The notes beneath the pieces are model-generated. The model saw only the letters and a program-made list of their open reading frames with translations. It made no database searches and was not told where the DNA came from. 64,000 bases of DNA from Deinococcus sp. Marseille-Q6407 (GTDB lineage: Bacteria > Deinococcota > Deinococci > Deinococcales > Deinococcaceae), in the NCBI RefSeq assembly GCF_946848805.1, contig NZ_CAMPFU010000002.1, positions 22,501 to 86,500 of the forward strand, given 5' to 3'. The position numbers and the translations under genes are program-made. Positions 45,846-55,464 of this stretch are shown here, one piece after another. Within the stretch, counting starts at the first letter, position 1, and every line of letters starts with the position of its first letter.

Positions 45846-47543
45846 ATGTTGCGTACCCTCTCCCGTCTGGCCGTGCCTGCCGCGGCTTTCGTGATCGGCA
45901 GCCTGCCGCTGGGCCACTGGCTGCTGGCCCGCCGCCACAAGGACACCCGGCTGAACAGCGCCTACAACTTGGGCGTGGAAAACGTCTGGCAGAACCTCGG
46001 CCCCGCGCTGGCCCTCGGCACCGCTGGGCTAGACACCGCCAAGGGCGCGGCGGCTGTCTCGCTGGCTCCGGTGCTGGCCCCGGCTTCGCCAGCTGCGGCC
46101 CTGGCAGCGGGTGTAGCAGCCTACCTGGGCCACCTCAACCCCCCGGCGGCGCTGTACGGCAACGTGTCTCCTGAGTACCGCCTGCCGCGCGGGCGGGGCA
46201 ATCTGGTGCTGCTGGGCGTGTTTCTGGCGCTGAGCCGCCGTGGCTATGGGCGCATTGCCCTGCTGCCACTGGCGGTGTACGGCGCGGCGCTGGCCGGCAC
46301 CCACTACACGGCGCTGGCGACGGTGGCGGGCCTGGGGGCTTTTGCCGGCGCTGCCAGCGTGCAGCGGCGTCCGGCGGCCGAGCAGGCGCTGGCCTATGCG
46401 CTGCTGCTGAGCGCCGCGTGGCGCTTCAAGGAAAACCTGGGCCGCATTCTGGACGATACCGAGCCGCGCCTGGGCGAGCCGGTGCCGCTGGCCGGCAAGC
46501 GCGACGATCAGGTGGTGGCCGCCTTCATGATCCATCCCATGCGTATCAGCGACCTGTGGACCTCCAGCGCCCGCTTTGCCTGGATGAAGCCGCTGTACGA
46601 CGCGGGGCTGATTTCCGACGATTTCGTGAAATCGGTCACGGCCCGGTTCCGTCCCATGAAAGTGGGCGAGCTGCGCGGAATTCGCACCGAACAGGGCAGG
46701 GAAATCCACTGCTACCTGATCAGCGCCCCGCTACTGCCCGAGCAGTTCCGCGACGACCCGGAACTGGCGACCCGCAAGGCCATCGAGGGTGCGCATCTGG
46801 CACAGGAGCTGGGCGCCGAGGTCTTCGGGCTGGGGGCTTTCTGGAGCGTGGTGGGCAACAAGGGCCAGGACGTGCAGGACGCTGTGCCGGAGCTGACCAT
46901 CACCAACGGCGGGGCCTACACCTCCGGCACCATCAAGGCGGCCATTCCGGGCATTCTGGACCACTTCGCCGCGCAGGGCCGCGACCTGAAACATGCCACC
47001 GCTGCCGTGGTGGGTGCCAACGGGGTGGTGGCCTTCGGCATCGCCCGCACCATCGCCCCGCAGGTGGCCCGGGTCATCATGGTGGGCCGTAACTTGGAGC
47101 GGCTGGAACGCTCGGCCGCCACGCTGCGCCGCGCCAACCCAGACACCGAGGTCGTGGCGACCACCTCCTACGACCTGCTGCGCGAAGCCGAGCTGATCTT
47201 TACCGCCACCTCCGACCCCGACCCGGTGATTTTTGCCCAGCATGTGCGCCCCGGCGCCTGGCTGTTTGACGAGGGCCGCCCGGCCGACGTGGACGAGAGC
47301 GTCAGGGACGTGCCCGGCGTGCGGGTCATCCCCGGCGGAGTGGTGGCCCCTCCCGGCCAGATGACCAGCCGGATTGACCTGCAATTTGGCGAGGGCGCGG
47401 TGCCCGCCTGCCTGGCCGAAACACTGATCATCGCCGCGACCGGCGAACACGACCGCAAGAGCCTGGGCGGCAGCACCCGCACCGAGAATGTCAATTTCTT
47501 TGTGGACAAGGCGCAGGAGCTGGGCTTTACCGTGCTGGACTGA
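45846..47543 (+). CDS. PlsY-like membrane domain fused to acyl-ACP-reductase-like domain
   Basis: 565 residues in two parts. Residues about 1-200 are hydrophobic and follow the layout of glycerol-3-phosphate acyltransferase PlsY: GSLPLGHWLLA, then AYNLGVENVWQNLGP where PlsY has SGNxGATN, and GHLNPP...RGRGN where PlsY has GHxxP...KGGKG. Residues about 215-565 form an NAD(P)-binding enzyme: LGAFWSVVGNKGQD, VVGANGVVAFGIARTIAP (Rossmann), FTATSDPD, GGVVAPPGQ; this resembles cyanobacterial acyl-ACP reductase. The catalytic residues of PlsY look altered. TAGAAT is 7 nt before ATG 45846. Confidence 0.75.
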   Translation: MLRTLSRLAVPAAAFVIGSLPLGHWLLARRHKDTRLNSAYNLGVENVWQNLGPALALGTAGLDTAKGAAAVSLAPVLAPASPAAALAAGVAAYLGHLNPPAALYGNVSPEYRLPRGRGNLVLLGVFLALSRRGYGRIALLPLAVYGAALAGTHYTALATVAGLGAFAGAASVQRRPAAEQALAYALLLSAAWRFKENLGRILDDTEPRLGEPVPLAGKRDDQVVAAFMIHPMRISDLWTSSARFAWMKPLYDAGLISDDFVKSVTARFRPMKVGELRGIRTEQGREIHCYLISAPLLPEQFRDDPELATRKAIEGAHLAQELGAEVFGLGAFWSVVGNKGQDVQDAVPELTITNGGAYTSGTIKAAIPGILDHFAAQGRDLKHATAAVVGANGVVAFGIARTIAPQVARVIMVGRNLERLERSAATLRRANPDTEVVATTSYDLLREAELIFTATSDPDPVIFAQHVRPGAWLFDEGRPADVDESVRDVPGVRVIPGGVVAPPGQMTSRIDLQFGEGAVPACLAETLIIAATGEHDRKSLGGSTRTENVNFFVDKAQELGFTVLD

Positions 47544-47651
47544 CCGGCCGCAAAAGTTAGAGGGCGCTGCACTGGCTGGTGGGTGCAGCGCCCGCTTCTG
47601 TCGTGTCTGCATCGGACTCGGGTCAGCTGAGCACTCTATGCTAGGGGAACC

Positions 47652-49151
47652 GTGCCCACTGACCTCTCGCGGCTGTGCCGCCTGCTGCCCCTGCTGTTCC
47701 TCTGGTCTCTGCTCGCCTGGACTTCGGCGGCAGCGCAGACGCTGAAGGTGCCGCTGTATCTGGCCCCGCCCGCGCAGCCACGGCTGGAAACGGGCACTTA
47801 CCGCTGCCCGGCGCCGCAGCAGCCGGCGGTGCGGGCAGCCTGGCAGGAGCTGCGCCGGTACGGCGAGACCGATTTCTCGTGCGGCAATGCTCTGGTGGGC
47901 GTGCTGGAAGCGGCCAGTCCGCTGCCAGACGCTGGCCCCGACGCGTTCACCCGCGACAACCAGCAGATTCTGGCCGCCCGCGCCGAGGTGCTGCTGACCA
48001 ACATGGACTTCTACCCCGAGGCGGACGCCCCGCCGCAGGCCCTGCTGGACACCCTGGCAGAGCTGTACCGCCGCGTGCAGGCAGGGGGCCGGGCGGCTTA
48101 TCCGCAGGGCATGAGCGTGCAGCTGCACCTGGGCAATTATCCGCTGCCCGAGCGCCCGCCGCGCTGGATTGCGGCGCGGCTGGCCGAAGGGCTGCTGGCC
48201 CGCGGGGTGCCGCTGCGCGACGCCGGGCTGGGCTGGCAGGTGCGGCTGGCCCACTACCGGCTGACGCCCTACAGCCATGCCAAGCTGCAGGTGGTGGACG
48301 GCCGGGTGGTGACGGCTGCCGGCTATGGCTACGGCCTGACCTGGCTGCCGGCCACACCCGAGGTGCCGCAGGGCGGCGGGGTCAGCGACCTGGGCCTCAG
48401 CCTGCGCGGGCCGGTGGCGCAGAACGCTGCCGCCGCCTTTATGGACCTCTGGTCACTTTCCAGCGAGCTGCACTGCCCGCCGGACCTGCAGGCCGGGCAG
48501 GTGCAGGCCCGCTGTGACTGGCAGCCCGCAGAGGCGGTGGCCCGCCCCCCGCTGGCCCGCGAGGTGCAGCCGGCGGGCCGCTCGGCGGCGCTGCTGCTGT
48601 ACCGCCGCAGCAGTTACCTGCAGTCGGACGCGGCGCAGCTGGCCCTGATCGGTGCGGCCCGCCACGACATTGACCTGCTCCAGACATCTTTCAGCACCCA
48701 GCTGAGTTGCGCCGTATGGCAACCCTGGCCGGACATCTGCCGCGACCTGCCGCTGCCGCCCTATTACACGGCGCTGCTGGACGCCATGGCGCGCGGCGTG
48801 CGGGTGCGGGTGCTGACCATGGACACCCGGCCGGAAGGCTGGCAGAACCGCAGCGGCGTGCTGATTCTGCGCCGGGCCGCCCGCGAGCGCGGCCTGAGCC
48901 ACCTGCTGGAGATCCGCGTTCCGACCTACCCCACCCACGCCAAGGCGCTGCTGGTGGACGGCGAAGCAACACTAATCGGCAGCATCAACTTTCACCCTTC
49001 CTCCTGGGGCAAGGCCGGGCTAGCCGAAGCCGCGCTGCTGACCGACGACCCGGGCGCCGCCGCTTGGCTGCGGGAGCGTTTCGCCGCCGACTGGCAGGAG
49101 CGCAGCCGTCCCTTTGGGCCCAATCTGGCCGCGTCCGATCTGAAACAATAG
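47652..49151 (+). CDS. secreted phospholipase D-family protein
   Basis: 499 residues. Signal peptide ([19 protein letters not shown]), then two PLD-like domains, each with an HxK motif: [11 protein letters not shown] near residue 210 and [24 protein letters not shown] near residue 430. It probably hydrolyses or transfers phosphodiester groups of lipids or is a structural relative outside the membrane. Start GTG at 47652, downstream of TATGCT. Confidence 0.8.
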   Translation: MPTDLSRLCRLLPLLFLWSLLAWTSAAAQTLKVPLYLAPPAQPRLETGTYRCPAPQQPAVRAAWQELRRYGETDFSCGNALVGVLEAASPLPDAGPDAFTRDNQQILAARAEVLLTNMDFYPEADAPPQALLDTLAELYRRVQAGGRAAYPQGMSVQLHLGNYPLPERPPRWIAARLAEGLLARGVPLRDAGLGWQVRLAHYRLTPYSHAKLQVVDGRVVTAAGYGYGLTWLPATPEVPQGGGVSDLGLSLRGPVAQNAAAAFMDLWSLSSELHCPPDLQAGQVQARCDWQPAEAVARPPLAREVQPAGRSAALLLYRRSSYLQSDAAQLALIGAARHDIDLLQTSFSTQLSCAVWQPWPDICRDLPLPPYYTALLDAMARGVRVRVLTMDTRPEGWQNRSGVLILRRAARERGLSHLLEIRVPTYPTHAKALLVDGEATLIGSINFHPSSWGKAGLAEAALLTDDPGAAAWLRERFAADWQERSRPFGPNLAASDLKQ

Positions 49152-49156
49152 TCGGC

Positions 49157-50149
49157 ATGATTAAGCGCATTCACCTCGCCAAACCGCGTGGCTTCTGTGC
49201 CGGGGTGGTCATGGCGATTCAGGCTGTGGAGCAGGCCGCCGACCATGAGGCCAATCCCGTGACCGTTTACCATTCCATCGTTCACAACCACACCGTGGTG
49301 GACCGGCTGGAGCGCGGCAAGGGCGTGAGTTTCGTGGAAGACCTGGAAGAAATCCCGCTGCTGCCCCACAGCACCGACACGGTGGTCTTCAGTGCCCACG
49401 GCATCAGCCCGGTGATCCGCGAGCAGGCCCGCAGCCTGGGGCTGGCGACGGTGGACGCCACCTGCCCGCTGGTCACCAAGGTGCACACCGAGGCCCGCAA
49501 ATACGCCGCCGAGGGCTACACCATCCTGCTTATCGGGGACAGTGCCCAGCATCAGGAAGTGATCGGCACCCAGGGCGAGGCGCCGGGGAACACCATCCTG
49601 ATCGGGGTGCAGGGCCGAGTGGGCGGCTGCCTGAACGACCCGCGCACGGTAGAAGTGCCCGACCCGGAGAAGCTGGTGGTGCTGACCCAGACCACCCTGA
49701 ACGTGGACGACACCCGCCAGACGGTCGCCATCCTGCGCGAGCGCTTTCCGGCGCTGGTGATTCCGCCCAGCGAGGACCTCTGCTACGCCACCAAGAACCG
49801 CCAGGACGCGGTCAGGGCGATTGCGCCGCAGGTGGACGCCTTTTTGGTGCTGACTTCTACTCATTCCAGCAACGGCATGCGCCTATTGGAGCTGGCCCGC
49901 GAGCTGTGTGGCTGCGCCGAACGCCTGGAAACGGCTGCCGACCTTGCCCACATTGATCTGAGCGGTGTGGAAAGCCTCGGCATCACCAGCGCGGCCAGCA
50001 CTCCCGACGACCTGGTGCAGGAGGTGGTGGCCCACTTCCGCGCCCTGAATCCGGCGCTAGAAGTGATTGAAGAAGGCGAGTGGGAGAACATCAAGTTCCG
50101 CCCTGCCCGAAAAGTGAAGGTGGACGGCACCCAAGAAGCGCTGGTCTAA
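49157..50149 (+). CDS. ispH: 4-hydroxy-3-methylbut-2-enyl diphosphate reductase
   Basis: 330 residues. IspH, a 3Fe-4S/4Fe-4S enzyme, makes IPP and DMAPP in the last step of the MEP isoprenoid pathway. The cluster cysteines are in KPRGFCAGV (Cys14), [11 protein letters not shown] and GCAERL; also visible are HNHTVVDRL (His) and [11 protein letters not shown]. Length is slightly above the typical 316. The start at 49157 is 5 nt after the PLD stop, so the two may be cotranscribed. Confidence 0.95.
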   Translation: MIKRIHLAKPRGFCAGVVMAIQAVEQAADHEANPVTVYHSIVHNHTVVDRLERGKGVSFVEDLEEIPLLPHSTDTVVFSAHGISPVIREQARSLGLATVDATCPLVTKVHTEARKYAAEGYTILLIGDSAQHQEVIGTQGEAPGNTILIGVQGRVGGCLNDPRTVEVPDPEKLVVLTQTTLNVDDTRQTVAILRERFPALVIPPSEDLCYATKNRQDAVRAIAPQVDAFLVLTSTHSSNGMRLLELARELCGCAERLETAADLAHIDLSGVESLGITSAASTPDDLVQEVVAHFRALNPALEVIEEGEWENIKFRPARKVKVDGTQEALV

Positions 50150-50166
50150 GGAAGCTTGGCCGCAGG

Positions 50167-51342
50167 CTAGAGCGTGCCGGCCAGCTGCTGCACCATCTCC
50201 TGCACCAGCCCCAGCCCTAGGGTATCTACGCCGCTGCGGGTGGCCGAGCCGCCCAGCAGCAGCCAGAGGCCCTCGGCCACCTGTTCGGCAACGGGCGGGT
50301 GGAGGGGATCGCTGTAGGGCAGCCCCAGCCAGGCGCTTTCCAGGTCGGCCAGGCTGCGGCCCACGCCCAGAGCTTCGGTCGCCAGCACCGGCAGAGCTTC
50401 CATACGCGGCAAGAGGTCGCGCAGCAGCTCGCGGCGCAGGCCCACCTGTACGCCGGTCAGCCGCCCCGAGGTGGGCTGATAACCGTGTGGATCGGCCCCG
50501 GTGGGCGGCAGATACAGGGCATACTCGCCGGTCAGCGGGCGCAGCAGCAGGTCGCCGGCCCGCAGCACCGGCGAAGTGTCGTCGCTGGGCTGGCGCAGCC
50601 GTGGCCGCTGCACATAAGCCCGGCCATGCGGAGTGTGCAGCCCCAGGCTGTGTTCCAGCAGGTCGGGGCCGGCTGCCCCCGCCGCCACGATCAGGTGCCG
50701 GGTCCGCACCGTTTTTGTCTCATGAATGATGATCTCGTGGCGGTTGGTCACACTTAGCCGGTGAAGCCGCACCCCGCCGGGGACAGGCTCGGCGCGCACA
50801 TTCAGCATCAGGTCGGCGCCCTGTGCCACGGCGGCCCGGCCCAGCCGCAGCGTCAGCTCGCCGGGGCGGTACAGCAGGGCCTCGCGCTGCTCGACACGTG
50901 GCAGTTTTCCGGGGTCCACCCAGCCGGCCAGCGCCGGGGAGTCCTGCAGCACCGCTGCACTGTCCCCGGCGCCCTCCGCACCGAAATCCAGCAGCGGCCG
51001 CCTGGTCAGGGCGTCCTCGCCCAGCCAGCGCTCCAGCTCCTGACGGGTCTGGTCGGCCAGCCGGGCCGCCTCGCCGCTCAGGCCGGCGCCGTCCCAGACG
51101 CCGGCGCCCAGCAGGGTGGCGCCTTCTTCGTTGGGCAGGCCGCCCTCATCCAGCAGCAGCACCCGCAGGTCAGGGGCCTGTTCCCGCAGCTGCACCGCCG
51201 CCGCCGTGCCCAGCAGCCCGGCGCCCAGCACCACGGCGCCCAGCACCACGGCGCCGTACTCTTCCTCGCTGAACGGCTGCCCCACGTGCGCCCAGACCTG
51301 TCCCGGCCGCTTTTTCTCTCCCGTCGTCATGCTGCCCATCAT
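50167..51342 (-). CDS. FAD-dependent oxidoreductase (DadA/GlyOx-like)
   Basis: 391 residues. An FAD-binding Rossmann fold (LGAGLLGTAAAVQL), a substrate domain and the closing LLLGGSATRSGVDTLG place it with glycine/D-amino-acid oxidase-like enzymes. The substrate is unknown. At residues about 27-41 the text reads GAVVLGAVVLGAGLLG because of a perfect 15-bp duplication, which inserts an extra GAVVL immediately before the dinucleotide-binding glycines. The start could be 51342 or 51330. Confidence 0.85.
   Translation of the reverse strand: MMGSMTTGEKKRPGQVWAHVGQPFSEEEYGAVVLGAVVLGAGLLGTAAAVQLREQAPDLRVLLLDEGGLPNEEGATLLGAGVWDGAGLSGEAARLADQTRQELERWLGEDALTRRPLLDFGAEGAGDSAAVLQDSPALAGWVDPGKLPRVEQREALLYRPGELTLRLGRAAVAQGADLMLNVRAEPVPGGVRLHRLSVTNRHEIIIHETKTVRTRHLIVAAGAAGPDLLEHSLGLHTPHGRAYVQRPRLRQPSDDTSPVLRAGDLLLRPLTGEYALYLPPTGADPHGYQPTSGRLTGVQVGLRRELLRDLLPRMEALPVLATEALGVGRSLADLESAWLGLPYSDPLHPPVAEQVAEGLWLLLGGSATRSGVDTLGLGLVQEMVQQLAGTL
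51220..51249. repeat. 15-bp perfect tandem duplication in the FAD-binding motif (in frame)
   Basis: GGCGCCCAGCACCAC twice in a row, followed by a further partial copy (GGCGCC). On the minus strand it duplicates GAVVL at the start of the Rossmann fold. About 6 nt of microhomology is present, unlike most others. Confidence 0.9.
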
Positions 51343-51398
51343 GGCGTCTCATCCCACACTGAAACGCTTCATGAACCCCCAAAGCTATACTCAGGCTC

Positions 51399-52601
51399 AT
51401 GCTGCGCCGCTTCACCCTGTCACTGCTGACCGCCTCTGCCACCCTGCTGGGGGGGACAGCGCAGGCGCTGGATGTCCGGGTGCTGATTCAACAGGGCAGC
51501 ACCGTGCCGGTCCGGCTGCTGGGCACCGAGTCGGCCCCGCAGCCAGCGCCCCAGACCTGGACGGTGGGCGCAAAGGGCAATGAGCTGACCCTGAGCGGCC
51601 GCCCCGCCGGCAGCGCCACCCTCTATGTGCCGCCCAGCCCCGGCAGCCTGGTGCAGATCGGGCGGCAGACCTACCGCGGCGGGGTACTGCTGCGGCTGCA
51701 TAAGGGGCAGGTGCAGGGCATCAACGTGGTGAATGTCGAGGATTACCTGCGCGGTGTGGTGCCGGCCGAAATGCCGGCGCTGTGGCCCGAAGCGGCGCTG
51801 GAAGCCCAGGCGGTGGTGGCCCGCACCTATGTCAGCCAGCGGGTCAACCCGGCCCAGCCTTACGACATCTGCGCCGGCACCAACTGCCAGATGTACCCTG
51901 GCGTGACCGGCGAACACGAACGCACCAGCGCCGCCATCGACGCCACCCGCGGTCAGGTCCTGACCTTCGGGGGCAAGCTGGCCGACACCTATTTCTCAGC
52001 CAACTCGGGCGGCTACACGGCCAGCGCTTCGGAAGTCTGGGGCAAGAACCTGCCCTACCTGATCGCCAAGCCCGACCCGCAGTCGCTGAGTGCCAGCGGG
52101 GACCGGGGCCGCTGGCAGCTGAGCGTCAGCCAGGGCAAGGTCCAGTCGGCCCTGAGCGCCTACCGGCTGAACGTGGGCACCGTGCGCCGGGTGGCCTTCT
52201 CGCACACCAGCACCTCGGGCCGGGTGGAGGAAATCACCGTGACCGGCACCACCCGCACCGCCAAACTCTCGGGGGCCAGCGCGGGCGGGTTCGTGCGTGC
52301 CCTGGGCGGGCAGTCCAGCCGCGCCCGGATTGAAGGCAGCGGCGCGGTCAGTGCCTCGCAGCCGCTGCAGGTGAGCGGGCAGGGGTCGGGTCACGGGGTG
52401 GGGCTGTCTCAGTACGGCGCCCTGGGCTTTGCCCGCGAGGGCCGCAACCACCGCGACGTGCTGGGCTTTTATTACCCAGGCACCGCCGTGCAGGCCCTGA
52501 ACTATGCCGAACCTTCCGCTCCGGCCAGTCTGCCGCTGGCGGAGGCCGGTGAACTGCTGCCCCGGCCGCTGGCTGCCGGCAGCGCTGGGATGTCCGAGTG
52601 A
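51399..52601 (+). CDS. SpoIID/LytB-domain secreted protein
   Basis: 400 residues. Signal peptide (LSLLTASATLLGGTAQA), then the SpoIID domain: NVEDYLRGVVPAEMPALWP, AVVARTYVSQR, YFSANSGGYTASASEVWG and the C-terminal SGQGSGHGVGLSQYGA. SpoIID proteins are peptidoglycan lytic transglycosylases. TATACT is 7 nt before the ATG (leaderless). The LptD-like gene begins at its stop (GTGA). Confidence 0.88.
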   Translation: MLRRFTLSLLTASATLLGGTAQALDVRVLIQQGSTVPVRLLGTESAPQPAPQTWTVGAKGNELTLSGRPAGSATLYVPPSPGSLVQIGRQTYRGGVLLRLHKGQVQGINVVNVEDYLRGVVPAEMPALWPEAALEAQAVVARTYVSQRVNPAQPYDICAGTNCQMYPGVTGEHERTSAAIDATRGQVLTFGGKLADTYFSANSGGYTASASEVWGKNLPYLIAKPDPQSLSASGDRGRWQLSVSQGKVQSALSAYRLNVGTVRRVAFSHTSTSGRVEEITVTGTTRTAKLSGASAGGFVRALGGQSSRARIEGSGAVSASQPLQVSGQGSGHGVGLSQYGALGFAREGRNHRDVLGFYYPGTAVQALNYAEPSAPASLPLAEAGELLPRPLAAGSAGMSE

Positions 52602-55411
52602 AAGTGAAATTGCGCCGCCCGGAACGGCAGGCTGCGGGGCTGCGCACACTGAGACTGGGTGCGCTGAGCCTGAACCTACTGAGCCTGAACCTACTGGCTG
52701 CGCTGGGCAGCGCCGGGGCTGCCACTGTCAAGATTGTGGACGCCGGCAGCCTGGAACTGCGCCGCATCGAGAATCAGGAAGTGGTGGTGATCGGCGCTGA
52801 CGAGAACTCGCCCGAGGAGCTGGTAGAAGTGCAGCTGGACGGCGAATCGCTGCGGGCGCGCCGCATCGAATTCAACCGCACTGCCCGCACCCTGACGCTG
52901 GTGGGCGGAGCTCGCTACGCCACCGGCGACGGCCAGAAGCTCAGTGGTGATGATCTGGTGATCGACCTGAACACCAACTCGCTGAGCGGCGAAGACGTGC
53001 TGGTCAGTCAGGGCAAGCTGCTGATTCGCGGCGAGGAGCTGGAGCGGGTGCCGGGGCAGCTGCGGGCGATGGGCAGTTATTTCACCCCCTGCGGCGGCTG
53101 CGGACAGACCCCCAACGACTACGCTTTCCAGGCCGAGCGCCTGCTGCTGTACCCCGGCGACCGGCTGGTGGCCTACCGGGTGCAGCTGCTGCTGGCCGAT
53201 ACCCCGGTGCTGTACCTGCCGGTGATCGTGCTGCCGCTGAACGAACCTTCGCGCCAGCCCCGGCTGGAACTGTCCCAGGACGAGCGCGACGGCCTGACTG
53301 CGCTGGCCGACCTGCCGTTCAGCGTGGGCGACCATACCCTGGGCACCACCCTGCTGCGGTACTACGAGAACCGCCCGGCCCGCTTCGGCGCCGGCGTGGA
53401 CCTGCGCTCGTATTCGCCGCTGCCGTATGTGGACCGCGCCGACCTGTACCTGCTGGCCGACCCCAAACCCTTTAACGGCACTGTGCCGCAAGAAGGCCGC
53501 GACCTGGACCTGGACTTCAGCGCACGCGGCCAGGCCCCGCTGCAAGAGGCGCTCAGCCCCCTCGACTACGACCTGCAGGTTACCCGCCGTGACATCGGCC
53601 GCAGCGCCACCGACCCTTTACGCGGCGTGACCAGCGTGAAATTCGGGGCGCGGGTGGATTATCCGCTGTTCACCGGGCAGCTGAACCTCTACAACCTGCT
53701 GGGCTACGACGAAACGCGCAGCCAGTACACGCCGCTCAAATGGCCCGAAGTGGTCATTGACCCCAAGCCGTACCGCAGCGGGGGTCTGAGCGCCGACTTC
53801 CGGCTGACGGCCGGGCAGTACACCGCCGCGTCCAACCCCGATTCGCCCAGCGCCACCCGCCAGGGGGCCAACGTCACCACCTCCCGCCTGGAAGAGCAGC
53901 AGGACCTGAGCTACGCCCGCCCGCTGTGGGACGGGGCCGATTTCAGCGTGCGCAACCGCTTTACGGGGCGCTACTACGGCACCGGCGCCCGCACGGTAGA
54001 CCTGACCCTGGAAGCCCAGCTGAACCAGCGTTTTGGCGAAGAAGACAGAAACAACCTCAGCCTCACCTCCGGCTATATCCGCTATGAAGGCACCAGCCCC
54101 TTCGCCTTCGACCGGCTGTCGGGCCGCCGCCTGAGCGCGCCGCAGACGGTTGCGCTGAATCTGGTGCCTACCGACGGCGCGGCCGTCAGCGTATCGCACA
54201 CCCACGACCTGCTGGCCGAGAGCCCGGACCGGCAGGCCGCCACCGCTTTTGGCGTGCGGGTCAACCGCTATCCGGTGCAGCTGAGCAGTGACCTCAGTCA
54301 GAATTTCTATACCGGCACCCTGGAGAACTGGAACCTCAATGCGACCCTGGGCGGCACCTTCACGCCGGTGCGGACCCCCACCCCGGACCGGCCGCTGACC
54401 CCGGAAGAAGCCTGGCTGCTGCAAAACCAGCGGGACTACGCCTGGCTGGACCATCTGGCCTTCAGCACCAACTGGGGCTACAACAGCCGCAGCGGCTGGA
54501 ACCCACTGACCGTGCGGGCCACCGCGACTGGTGATTACCGCACCGACAACATCAGCGTGTATGCCACCCACAACATTACGACCCCCGAACTGCGCGAAAT
54601 CGGGCTGAACGCCAGCCTGACCAAAAGCTACGATACGGTGGTCAACCCGCTGACCTTTACCACGGCCCAGCGCCTCAACCTGATCTCGGACCTCTGGAGC
54701 GGCTCGGCCCAGGTGCTGTGGCGCGGGCAGTACGCCTTCGAGGCCAACCACTCGCTGCGGATGAACGCTCCTGAGACCGCCCGCGACAGCGGCCAGATCA
54801 CTTTCAGCGTGGGCACCCGTGGTTCCGGCCGCGCCAACAACTGGGAAGTCGCCTACGGCGGCCCCTTCGACCTGCGCCGCTCGTACTGGACCCAGCCCAC
54901 CCTGCGGGCCAGCTACACCTCCACCGAGCCGGGCGAGGTGTTCCGGGTCGGCGGCACCTACAATCTGCCGGGCCTGGACCAGAAACGCAGCGAACTGGCG
55001 CAGCTGAGCCTCAGCGGTGCGTGGCAGGCCGGGGACCGCGTCTCGCTGGCGGGTGAGGCGTCCTATACTCGCACCCGCAGCGGCACCTACCCGCAGGACA
55101 TCGCCACCGACCGCCTCAGCTTCAGCCCGCTGGCGGTGGGCGTCAAGTTCGAGCCGAACCCCCAGACCGACCTGTACCTCACCGGCCGGTTGAATCAGGT
55201 GTTCACCTGGGTGGACGGCCGGCTGCAGGAGCCCGGCTTGCCGCAGCCGGTGGTGGCCCTCACGCTGGACCGCTGCTGCTGGGCGGCGCAGGCCGAAGCC
55301 GATTTCTCGCAGGGCCGCTACCGTTTCAGCGTGGGCCTGCCTGGCAACAACTTCAACACGCTTCTGGAACGCAACCGCAGCGGCTGGTCCGTACCGCTGC
55401 TTAGCCCCTGA
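52598..55411 (+). CDS. LptD-like outer-membrane beta-barrel protein
   Basis: 937 residues. Signal peptide, an N-terminal beta-taco (OstA-like) domain (ELVEVQLDGESLRARRIEFN, ARYATGDGQKLSGDDLVIDL), a conserved ...PCGGCGQTPNDYAFQAE...YPVIVLPLNEP region, and a C-terminal beta-barrel of alternating aromatic strands. It would insert envelope lipids into the outer layer, pairing with the LptF/G-like permease at 10293. The signal peptide contains a perfect 15-bp duplication (LSLNLLSLNLL). GTG start overlaps the SpoIID stop. Confidence 0.85.
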   Translation: MKVKLRRPERQAAGLRTLRLGALSLNLLSLNLLAALGSAGAATVKIVDAGSLELRRIENQEVVVIGADENSPEELVEVQLDGESLRARRIEFNRTARTLTLVGGARYATGDGQKLSGDDLVIDLNTNSLSGEDVLVSQGKLLIRGEELERVPGQLRAMGSYFTPCGGCGQTPNDYAFQAERLLLYPGDRLVAYRVQLLLADTPVLYLPVIVLPLNEPSRQPRLELSQDERDGLTALADLPFSVGDHTLGTTLLRYYENRPARFGAGVDLRSYSPLPYVDRADLYLLADPKPFNGTVPQEGRDLDLDFSARGQAPLQEALSPLDYDLQVTRRDIGRSATDPLRGVTSVKFGARVDYPLFTGQLNLYNLLGYDETRSQYTPLKWPEVVIDPKPYRSGGLSADFRLTAGQYTAASNPDSPSATRQGANVTTSRLEEQQDLSYARPLWDGADFSVRNRFTGRYYGTGARTVDLTLEAQLNQRFGEEDRNNLSLTSGYIRYEGTSPFAFDRLSGRRLSAPQTVALNLVPTDGAAVSVSHTHDLLAESPDRQAATAFGVRVNRYPVQLSSDLSQNFYTGTLENWNLNATLGGTFTPVRTPTPDRPLTPEEAWLLQNQRDYAWLDHLAFSTNWGYNSRSGWNPLTVRATATGDYRTDNISVYATHNITTPELREIGLNASLTKSYDTVVNPLTFTTAQRLNLISDLWSGSAQVLWRGQYAFEANHSLRMNAPETARDSGQITFSVGTRGSGRANNWEVAYGGPFDLRRSYWTQPTLRASYTSTEPGEVFRVGGTYNLPGLDQKRSELAQLSLSGAWQAGDRVSLAGEASYTRTRSGTYPQDIATDRLSFSPLAVGVKFEPNPQTDLYLTGRLNQVFTWVDGRLQEPGLPQPVVALTLDRCCWAAQAEADFSQGRYRFSVGLPGNNFNTLLERNRSGWSVPLLSP
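52664..52693. repeat. 15-bp perfect tandem duplication in the LptD-like signal peptide (in frame)
   Basis: CTGAGCCTGAACCTA twice in a row, lengthening the hydrophobic core of the signal peptide by five residues. Junction microhomology is 3 nt. Confidence 0.92.
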
Positions 55412-55464
55412 CCCCTGGCCCTAAACTTTCCCTTCGCCCATATCTGCCTTGGAGGACCTGCCTG

